Part shown: positions 1 through 22,400 of the stretch, piece by piece
Numbering within the stretch: position 1 is the stretch's first letter
Layout: each line of letters opens with the position of its first letter
From: Hydractinia symbiolongicarpus
Taxonomy: Eukaryota; Cnidaria; Hydrozoa; Anthoathecata; Hydractiniidae
Assembly (NCBI RefSeq): GCF_029227915.1
Contig: NC_079882.1
Span: 6,324,001-6,388,000 of the forward strand
Length of the DNA stretch: 64,000 nt
Reading direction: 5' to 3'
The notes under the pieces: generated by a model
The model's input: only the letters and a program-made list of their open reading frames with translations
Databases searched by the model: none
Told to the model about the DNA's origin: nothing
Translations under genes and position numbers: made by a program

Positions 1-11780
<11,780 letters not shown>

Positions 11781-14700
11781 TTGAATACATCACATCATCA
11801 TAAAATATCCCAATAATATACTAACATTTTCATCTAAAATGTTTAATGTGTATATGAAATTACATATGCATGCAACAGATAAAAGTTTACCTATTCTAAT
11901 TTAAATTTATCCAACATTACCAATTTAAAATATCAGACCATTTCGTGAGAGGCGTGCGATTAAGATTAAAGTTTCATGTCCCTTATTAATTGTATTTTTT
12001 AAATTTTTTTTCACATTTTTTGTGACCTCCTATTGTTTAAAAGTAGCATATAAAAAAAATGAAAAGAAAGAAGAATATCATTCAAATTGAATTTTAACAT
12101 TTTTTACTGATTTTAACAGTATTTATCGATTTAGTCATCAGCACTAGGTTATGCCAACAACACCTAAAAATGGTACCTGCTATACTGCTCCAATACAAGA
12201 AGCAAATCATTTCAATATGCTTAATGTGATTGCAAATATATAAATAGATTTGAATAACATTCAACACAAAAGAAAAATTGATCTCTAGAAGGGTATTTTA
12301 GAGAGAGTAAGAAAATCGTTATTAACAGAGAATAATAAAGCACTTAAGTGAAGTAAGGCCATAAGTATTGAGTTTGTTCAGATTAAATTTTAAATGTTTT
12401 GTTAATGGAATACGGCTAATATTTATATGTTCTGTTCACTAGCGTTTTTTTGATCCTATAATTTGGATATTATATATTTATAATTGTCTTTCGGAGAAAT
12501 AAGTTAAGAAATAACTAAAGCAAAATAAGTTAATAGTAAAATAGTAAAATTAATAGCAAAGAAAAATTATTTTAGTACGGAATTTCATGGTCTATCCTTA
12601 CCATTGTAATGTTAATAATGGTTATTAGCAGCACTCCCACTTTCCGTAATTTAATTTACGTTAAATACTGTTTGTCCTACAAGCAGTTACAAAGTTTAAT
12701 TAATGACTTTACTCCCTTTCCCCCCCCCCCCATGGGTTTAAATTCCCAATCGAAAAGTTTGATGGAACCTGCTCTTTGTATGTTCCTAAGGCTAAACAAT
12801 AGCCCCTGTGCTGTGTACAGGGGTAAAGGGATTTTGTTCTTGCTTTTTCTTCTTGAAAATTTATTTTTTTAGAATCGCACGCAGTAGGTTGCAAGCTGAT
12901 AAAGAGAAATAAAGTAAAATCACTTTTGTTTTTAATTACCCCCATTAAGAGCACATGAGTGGAACAGGCATTATTACAGGAACATTCTATCCTGCTTTCG
13001 GCTCTACCTGCCACCTTTCAATTCACACTTGTAAAGCGTATTTTCAGCATTAAAAGAAACTAGTGAAATTATGGCAAAATTAAAAATTTGTAAAATGTTA
13101 AAGACTTGAAAAAAAAAAGTATAAAAGTATATAGCTAAGACTAGATAAAAAACGATGTTAAAATGCACTCTACAAAAAAATTTAGCCAGTCGTAAAAAAA
13201 TAAGACTGTATGATTAGTAACTTTGTTCTTCAACATTTATGGATGTCACAGCAAAGGTTAGCTAAGTTCACTTAACAATAATTAATTGCCAAATGACAGT
13301 GTGAGTGTTCTGCTGAAACTCAGTGGGGTAGATATTTTTGAGATGTTAACCAAGCCCTACTTCTTCATTATCGGTTTTGAAATTACAATTGGGAAAAAAC
13401 AAACTGGTAGCTAGCTAGCTACGCAGGCTTTATAGCTTGTCATACCACCTACAATAGTAGCTAGCTAGCTGGTTAGAGTTAGTTATTTTGGGCGAGTGTT
13501 TAATTTTATTCGGAAAAGAAACTAATCCTAAAAGTAAAGAAAGTATAAAACATGTGTTATATAGCATATAATATTACACTTTCTTTTTATACGATATATA
13601 GGTACTGTTTTGTGTACAAATTTTACTAAGAAAAGGGATGTTTCAATGTTGAATCTCCTCTCGCTCTGTGTCTCCTAAACTACTTTCGATCGAACGCCAT
13701 TTGCTCCAATGTTGTTTTTTCTCGCTCTCCTTACATCCAGTGAAACGAGCGGTCAGCGGGCTTGGTCCCTGGTTTCGACGTAAAATAGCTATGCCTAGAA
13801 CTTTTTTTATCAAATAAAGAGGGAGTGGGAAACGTTTTTAAAACGAAAAAGCATTTCTATTTTCGTTCCTTAGACACTGGATGACCAAAACGTATGTGGC
13901 GCTCTTAGCAAACGAGGCAGCAAAATTAATAAAAATAATTTTTTTCATGGTTTGTTGTTGCACCCTTATAGAGATTTTGGATACGGGTCAAAATATGTAG
14001 CCCACTGAAAGTTATTCATAGGAGCACAGCACATCATCCATCAACAATCCGAAACTGCCACTACGGAAACTAAGGTATCCTTATATCCTCCTTTGATGAT
14101 ATAAAAAGTAAATAGCTATTTAATCCAAGGTTTTATAAGCCATTATTACAATTATTGAACCACTATAATAGATAGTGGGCAAGAATATAGAGATTTCTTC
14201 AATATGTTATAAGATGAATTGCGAATGTTTACGATGACTTGCTATCTTGATAATTTTTTTGTTTTTATTTTTTTGGCTGTCAAAATAAAGCAATTCAATT
14301 AGCTAATAATTCTTTTTAGAAGATCTGATTGGTTAAAAAAACTATTTACCTACGAGGGTGCCGGTAAACCGCATATGCCGTAAAAAGTGCATACATTTTC
14401 GAGCGAGTTTGGCGTTTTGACAAAAAATTAAGTATTTGCCCCAAAAAAAACCACATAGGCCAAACAATGCCCGAAAAAAGAAAGAAAAACAGACACTAAT
14501 ATGATTCAAAAAACTATAAAAATTAAAATAAACTTACTATGTGGTAGCAAAATTCTTGATGCATGTGATAAACATAGTAATAATAATGGTGTTAAATTAA
14601 AAGGAATTTTGAAACGAATTTAACAAACTGTTAAAACGATTTGATTTGGATATTGTGAGACGATTAGGAAACAAATACGAAGCAATTTTTGTTACAATGA

Positions 14701-15452
14701 AATGATTTTAAACTATTTTGAAACGAATTGGAATGAATTTAAAACGATTTTTTGGCAAAAAATATTTTCTATTTGTTTCAAATTCGTATAGAGATTGTTT
14801 CTAAAAAAATTATACGAATTGAAACGATTATTTTTGAAACAATCGTGGAGACGATCCCTAAACCCCTGAGGAATTCCAGCCTCTAGAAAAGGAAACTTTT
14901 ACAGTCAGGGCAAATCATAGAATACATCGGCCAAAATAAAAAACTTTGACAGGCAAAACAAACTTTTTCCATTATGGCATGAAAAAAATTTCATTTCAAG
15001 GTTACATTCCAAGCAAAAACAAATTTAGCTCTGAAAGTTAGAATATATCAAAACCTAAGAAAACAACTTTTATCCTGCCTGAAATGTTGCTATTTCATAA
15101 ATATAAAAGACACAACCACAAGCATTGACAACCACCATTACAGAATACTGAGCAAAGGAGATATTATCTGTGTGACATCACAAGATTCCGAGATCAGAAA
15201 TCATTAAAAAGCTAAAAATAATTATTAAATGACTAAACCTTATAATTCATAATGGAGGAGGGTGTTACAATAAGCATATTTAGAAATATTTTTTTATATT
15301 ATTTTTTACTCAACTATTTATGCAATAGTCAGCAGTTATTCCTAGATAGATTCTAACCAGAACCTTAACAGAACATTTCATCTAAGTGTGTCTGTGAATT
15401 TATGAGCGAAACATATACAATTTTTTATCATAAAAATAGGTGATTGGAAAGC

Positions 15453-16276
15453 ATTCTATACGATGGCCCCTATGGCTCACTCCTCTTCCAAATCAAAAAC
15501 ACTTCTCTTCTATATAACGAAACACTTCTCTTCTGTATTTTGACACTTCTCTTCAGTATTTTGACACTTCCCTTCTGCACTTAACACTTTTTTGCATGTG
15601 GTTTTTTACAACTTGATTTCTAAAATCTGGCCCGCAATTTTACATCATTGGTCCGTAGTTTTAACCTTTTGTGAGGTTTATTACAAGGGACCAGTTCCCT
15701 TGGCATGTGACATATTTTTTCAACAAGAATAAGGTCTGATGATGGTACTGAAAACTGTATTTAGGAAGCTGTTCAGTTTGCATTAAGATCTCAGCATAAT
15801 GATGAATATGCTGGCACTGGCAGTTTTATTGTTGGTACATCAACAGCTACTCAAAGAATCGAATCTTTTTGGTCACAACTTTCAAAAGACAGGTTGCAAT
15901 TATAAAAGTTCAAAGTTAGTGGAAACTAGATAAAAAAAAAGCAATATTACGTTTCTGGGACCGTATAAGAATATATAGCTTGAAATTTCGCAAAGTTTTT
16001 CCCGCAAAAAATCTAATTTTGTAGAAACGTTAATATGCCCCCGTAAGAATTTTTGAAAACTTTATTTTTAATATTAAGGACCAGATTCAGTCTGGGAAGA
16101 AGTGTTTCGCACTTGGAAGAGAAGTGTTTCGAACGGAAGAGAACTTTGGGTATCAAAGTAGAGATGTTTTTTATACAGAAGAGAAGTGTTGTTATATAGA
16201 GGAGAAGTGTTTTGACTACGAAGAAAAGTGTTTTTATTGAGAAGAGAAGTGAGCCATAGGGGCCATCGTAATTCTA
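15453..16276. mobile_element. Foldback DNA element with a 6-bp target duplication and internal integrase fragment
   Basis: A perfect 22-bp terminal inverted repeat (starting TACGATGGCCCC at 15459, ending GGGGCCATCGTA at 16270) is flanked by ATTCTA on both sides (15453-15458 and 16271-16276). Inside each end lie several direct copies of ACACTTCTCTTC (left) or GAAGAGAAGTGT (right), 15480-15600 and 16095-16250, giving extended foldback arms. The 812-bp body contains a decayed integrase segment. Exact ends plus the target duplication make transposition certain; the superfamily is not settled. Confidence 0.85.
15723..15903 (+). pseudogene. Broken integrase-core (DDE-type) fragment
   Basis: Plus-strand translation gives TRIRSDDGTEN, then one in-frame stop (TAG at 15762-15764), then a segment ending GTSTATQRIESFWSQLSKD. 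SD.GTEN and QRIE..W are the Asp and Glu signature blocks of the integrase-core proteins common in cnidarian and fish genomes; here 41 codons separate the Asp and Glu. Only this C-terminal catalytic part remains, so the element cannot move by itself. Confidence 0.65.
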
Positions 16277-18411
16277 AGTACTGTCCGGCTTCTGTGTGCA
16301 GAATAAAATAGGAATGACGATTCTGTTGTGTAGAAAACAGAAACAACAATGTCGGCAAATTATTGAAAAGACAATTAAATTAACGTGCAGAACATATTAT
16401 AGAATTTGTCAATTTAGTGTCAGAAAGTATATACATTAACATTACTTTAGTTTTGAAAAAAGGTATTTAAAATCCTAAAAAAATCCTAAAAATATAAAAT
16501 CCTTTTAATTAATCATAAAATATCCTAAAATTTCCTGATTTTTTGAAAATACTCCTAAAATTCACCTAAATCTTTCAGAGAACTCTATTGTATAATGAAT
16601 TTTTTTGTGGAATATAAATATTTATATTCTGCATCAGTTATCCAATATCACTATAAATTATTAATCTAATAAATCTCCTAAAATCTTCTAAATTTTTGAT
16701 GTGTTTTCCCCACTTATTGAAAGAATTTCCTAAAAAATACTTGCAAAATGAGTAGGAACTCTGTAATTGTAAAAAATACATCTCAACAACATGGATTTAT
16801 GTTCGCATTGATTTAATGATTGCAGTTTCTCACAATGGGAAATACTTTCGCATGTGGATTACCACTTCACAAGCACATGGTGTTAATTTTTACTTCAAAT
16901 TACTGAACACAATGTCCACTTCATTGACCGGGTACATTAAAGTCTTAAATTTCCCAGCTTTCCTTTTTTATGCCAGCCAACATTAGGCATAGACAAAGTA
17001 ACTCAACTATAGCCTTATATTTTTACTTTGAAAAAACTTGGAGATGTACACTATTCTTAATTTATTTAAAGCTTTCCTACCCAACTGTTTTCCTAATTTT
17101 GCTTTTTTTTTATCAACTCTTAATACTCGTCTGGATAACCACCACCGCCCCTTTGTTTATTTTAGTTATCATCACGCTTTTATAAGAATCTGGTTTGTTT
17201 GCTGGTATTTCAGGTTAAAAAGTAGGCCTATTGTTTATAAAAATAGTGAGAAATGTAAAAAAATAGGGAAATAAAATAATGACCAGGCCCGGTTTGAATT
17301 TTGAAGCGTGTGTACAACGAACCATCACATTTTTGAAATCATTTCCTCAAAAAATTATTTTTATATCGCTGATCGCCCTATTTAGCTGCTTTAAATGTGC
17401 GCAAACTTAGTGGCTACATCTAGACGTTTTAAGTTTTCATTGTGTCCAAAATGTTCTTTTATTTAGCAACTGACCAGAGTCATTTAAGAGTCTTCAAAAC
17501 CTAGCATGATTTGTGGTTAATTTGGTTTATTCACGCTGAAATTTTGGTTAGGTGTTTATAGTCATGAAAATTTCTTAAAAGACTTGACTGCAAAAGTTTA
17601 TTTCTGAAATTTTGCTGTTATTTTAGTACAGTAAAGGTTCTTCCTTCAAGAACCTCGTCCCCAGGGCTCGTTTGTTAGGTTTTCTTGTTCATGTTTCTGT
17701 CTCTGCATACAAAAAAACTATTAAGATCTGGGAAAAATGTTGTTTACACTCACACATTGTACGTAAGGAATACAAGGAAGGAGTGCCATTTATGTGCAAT
17801 AATGCAACAATTTATTATTCCAGTATTTCAAGAGGAACTTCAGAAGCAGTTTTTTTATTTATTTATTTTTACTTTTCCTCATTTTAGTTAACAATATTCT
17901 CCACTTATGGTCTTCATTTCTGCACGGTTAGTGTAGCAGTGTGGTGGCGAAATCATAGACTCTGTGAAAGATTGCGATAGACTCTTAATTATTCATCAGT
18001 CGAGATTTAAATTTGCATCTTGTCACGTTCAGTAAAAATGTTTATAAAATTGCTAACTATAGAAATGAAGGATACATATGAATGCCAAGAAATGGCTTGA
18101 CAACCTTGTACCCAGGGTTATTTTTCCTTTTTTATATAAGGACCTCATGCAAGAAAACAAACATAGTCCCAGAACATAATGAAAAAGAGATTTAGGGAAG
18201 AGGTTGATAACTTGTTACTAAAAACAGGTAAAAGAGCATATAAATGATTAAATCATACAATTTTGATGTTTTTTAGCCACAATGTTGTTGAAAGTGAGTA
18301 CATACTTTTTTATGACAGTCAATAAAATCTGTTTTGCAGGGTGTTGTTCTTTTTTTGAAGCTTTTTTCAGCCTAGTAGTTATCCTCCTAGTTAGTAAGAA
18401 CATAACTTTTA

Positions 18412-18662
18412 ACCCCATTCCTAGTGCCTGTTGTCTCTTTTTTTTTACATCTAGATGGAGAAAAGTTCCACCTGACATCTCGATATGAAAATTCCAATGT
18501 TGCTCATTATGAAGACAATGTTTTCTTGGTTAATCTCAGCCTATACAACGCCTTTATCAATGCACAGTACCCTGACTCCTCACAGCAAATTGGGAAATTA
18601 TCAGGGAATATTATCTTGATGTCTAGATATAAAAAAAAGACAACATGCCTTGGGAACGAGGC
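18412..18662. mobile_element. MITE-like element with ~40-bp inverted ends
   Basis: The left end (18412-18455: CCATTCCTAGTGCCTGTTGT, a T-run, then CATCTAGA) and the complement of the right end (18622-18662: CTCGTTCCCAAGGCATGTTG, a T-run, then TATCTAGA) are clearly related. The right outer end carries the GGGAACGAGG motif seen in other foldbacks of the window. No clear target duplication. Confidence 0.5.
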
Positions 18663-19428
18663 AGGAAATTGACAACACAAAGCAGTGCAATTAACAATCA
18701 TTTCTAAATTTTCAAAAGTTTAGCTTCACACAATCTGTGCTGTCAGATTATGTTGCATTTCACTTTTAATCTATAAGTCATTCATAATCGAAAAAAAGAA
18801 AGAAAAGGTGCATGCTTAAACAAAATACGTTCTTTACAAAAACAGTGGGTTCAATTAATTCTGCAAAACTGCTAAACCATCATGTTTGCTTTTTAACCGG
18901 GTATGCATCATTTGTTTACTTTTTTTTGGTGTATGCTGTCATTGCAGTGCAGCTGTAAGTTTGAGGCCAAGTAACTTGAAAAAAACTTGAAAATAACATT
19001 ATCTGTGTAGCTACCTGAAACCAATGTCATAAGGCTGATAAGTCAACACACCCATTTCAGAACAGATCAGTTAATGATGTGATCAAAAAACAATTTTTTT
19101 TTTAATTGTTCATCAAAAGCATGTGATACTATATATTTCCTTAATCAACATTTCAAGCTCTACCCAATAGAGTGAATTGGTAAACAAATTTCTAAACAAG
19201 ACTTGTGCATCAATTGGTCATTGCTGATGTCTAGGACCAGTTTTCCCCTTGTCTTTCTGCCTTATTGGATTTTTTCACAGGCTTATATCAACTAGCTTTG
19301 TATACTATACTGTATAAAGGGAGCATATGTGTATTAATTTTCCAAAATAAAAATTCTTTTAGATAAGAATATTTTTTATGGAAAAATCCAAGTTTTTAAC
19401 TTAACTTAAATTTATATACATTCCCATT

Positions 19429-22400
19429 ATGAATCGTGGAGATTTTGGTGCAGCACCTTCATATGGTTCAACAGCAGCCTCATATCATCGAACACAGTCA
19501 GCACGAGAGAAGGGTAAGTTCAATAAATTTATCTGCATAGCTTACCACAGTACCATATCAGCTCCTAACAACAGTTGATTCAAGATTTAGCATTTAGCGA
19601 CTTAAACTTACCCAGACAAAGTTAATCAGTAATTGATTTTTTCATTGTTTTGCAAACAAATGCTAACAATGCACATAAGAAAACATACCCTAAAAAAAAG
19701 AAATCACTGACAGGCTACATTATTTTGGAAGTTTATAATACTAGTCGCTGGCCTGTAAAAAATTCCATGAAAATTCACCACCCAAAATGGTAGCTACTCG
19801 CAGCTGCCATTTTGCCTCATAAAGAGTATTATACCATATGTTAGTGAATGCACTACAAGTTTCATGGGTTTTAGTGGTGAAAAAATAATTTTAAAAATCG
19901 TTTGGGCAATGAGTTTACTCCCTGGATACTGTCTTTGTATACATTCTTTGTATCTTCTTTGTATACGGCCCGAGCCTGGGATTTACAGGAAATCGTGTGT
20001 TTTCGTTTGGCAGCAATTAAACTGCTTTCATTTGGCGTCTCATCAAAAATGAAAACATTTTTGAAAACTACAAGTCTCATGGGTTTTAGTGGTGAAGAAA
20101 TAACTTTAAAAATCATTCGGGAAATGATTTTAATCCCTGAGTACTTATTTGTATACATTCGACTATACAGGCCGGGATTTATCAGGCGAATGCAATTTTA
20201 CTAGTTTATTTTTCTGTGTGAAGATTCTGAACTTTACTTTTTAGATAAATTCAACAGTCTGTGTGACAGTGTTAGCGGGAAAATATTTATTGTAAATAAA
20301 AATGGTAAGTACCACAGTTTCAATTTTATTCATAAACGTTTTATGTAAATTTTATATTTGCACTAATCTGCTTCCTGAATTTAAGCTTTAAAATTGTGGT
20401 GAAAATAAGAAAAAAATTACAGTTGATTAGATGAATCTCAAAGGTACAGATTCGTTTTGCTGAATAGAAAGTCAGGAATTGTAAAAAATAAGCAATGTCT
20501 TGGTACATTAGAAATTTTAGGTTTAAATAGTCAATCAGAACTATTTTCATTTCTCTGAAATGTTGCCAAGCATTAAGTTTCAGATTTGCTCTTGAAACCA
20601 AGCACTCATATTAATATTTTTGTGATTAAATATACAATTTTAGGGTAATCCGAGGTTCTAAGTAATATGAAGTTTCAGGAAAACATAGCTAGAAAAACAA
20701 AGAAAATGGCAGGAATTAAAATTAGTCAAAACATTAGAAATGTCAGGAAAAGAAAGTTAATATTGAATGAATGCTCTGAGAAAATTCTTCCTTGTTTGTT
20801 TTTCCTGATTGACCTTTTCTGTTGAAATTAGAATCGCACGGATTATTTTAAAATCTAATTTACAGAGATAAAATGAAAGAGCTAAAATCAGAAGGACAAA
20901 AATGTCTAGAATCTAGTCAAGAAAACAATTTTTGTGTATCTATTTTATCCATTAGTAACTGAATTTTATTACCTTGACTGTAAATCTAAAGAAATACACA
21001 TCCAGTAGTGACCAGACATTTTCTCAAAAACGCAAATGTGTATACCATAAAGTAAAGTAACAGCCACACCATGTTTACTCAACCCTTGTTACCGTTCTTG
21101 TTATAATGAATTTTGAATTATTTAGTATCTCGACTTGAAACCCTCTCACAGAAAATTGATCATGATGTCGATGAAAAGGAAAACGAAGTTAAAATGTAAT
21201 TAAAAGATTTATTTCTTTAATTATCATGCATTATGTATGGTATGACTGATTACACCTGGCCATGTGTCTAATTATTATAGTGACGTCACTTTAGATAATT
21301 TTAATGCATGTTATATAGTGACAGGACAGAGGGCAAACGCAATGTTGTTTGTTTGTTTGTTTGTTTGTTTGTTTGTTTGTTTGTTTGTTAGTGTTTTTGT
21401 CTGCTTGTTTGTGTGTGTTTGTTGTTGTTATTGTTGTAGTTGTTGTTTATGTTTTGTTGATGTTTGTTGTTTTAAATCACTTTATTCGCTGCATTTCAGT
21501 CATAAATTATCACAAGAAACGAACAAATTAGCAAAAGAGACAAAGAATATATTTAAAGAAATATCAGAATATACGAGAGTTGGGAGATTTGATAGACATG
21601 ATCCACGATATGTATATTTATTAATTTTTCTTTAATTTTTATATTTATTTTATTTTATTCATATTTGTGCAATGAATATTTGTTTGCTTTCAGAGTCAGT
21701 ACAACCTTCTTCAGAACAAATTAAGAAAGGAATTCGAAAATGCTCTATCAAGATACCACGCCATTCAAAACGTAAGTACTTTTTTGGACAATCACAAATA
21801 TTTAAAATACTTATTAGCTATTTCAAGGAAAGGAATTTTGGCAAAAAGAAATATAAAGGCATTTCCTTGATATCTGTTTTTACCTTTTATCAATTCTATT
21901 ATTCGTGGAAATGTAGCGAATAAAAGCTATGCTCTTCTTGGAGTTAAAATAAAATTTCCCATTTCTCAAAAATATATCCCTCATTCTTAGAAAAAATACT
22001 TTTTAAAAACACATCCAGAATTATTTTCAGTGTTACAAAAAGTAGTAATTTCCCCTCTGTGATAGAGGGGAAATTAATACTTTTTGTAACACTAGATGTT
22101 TTTGGTTTCTTTTTATACAACGCTACACTTTCGTTTTGTCATACTGTCTCGATTACGCTTACGTGAATTATACATTGGTAATTATTTTAGGTTTTATCAT
22201 TAAAAATGAAAGCACACATCGAGCAAGAAGTAAGTTTCACTCAGGTAGGTACAAAAATAATATGTGTATCTTTTACTTCGAGAAGATTTATACGCCTTCC
22301 TCTAAACCTTATTAAATCAGTCACCATTCTTTTCTCAAGATTTTTCATTTCTTGCATCGGAAACAATTTTCACTGCAAAATTTTTTATGTCTGTGCACTT

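Larger units (their letters stand above)
11781..19428. other. Intergenic stretch between the divergent FAK and syntaxin genes
   Basis: No gene recognised. FAK and the syntaxin gene start at its two ends, so their promoters and any untranslated first exons should lie here, e.g. in the less AT-rich patch 13650-13920, but I cannot place them. It holds the foldback element 15453-16276, a MITE-like element 18412-18662, TAGCTAGC microsatellite patches (13410-13470), a run of imperfect AAACGATTT-type repeats (14590-14850), and degenerate AATCCTAAAA repeats (16440-16760). Confidence 0.7.

Noticed and set aside
16970-17274. Hydrophobic 71- and 78-codon plus frames resembling membrane proteins
   Set aside because: AT-rich DNA gives Phe/Leu/Ile-rich frames by chance; no conserved motif.
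21264-21635. 123-codon frame with a CLFVCLFVCLFV run
   Set aside because: The run comes from the GTTT microsatellite; only its end (21500-21611) is a real syntaxin exon.
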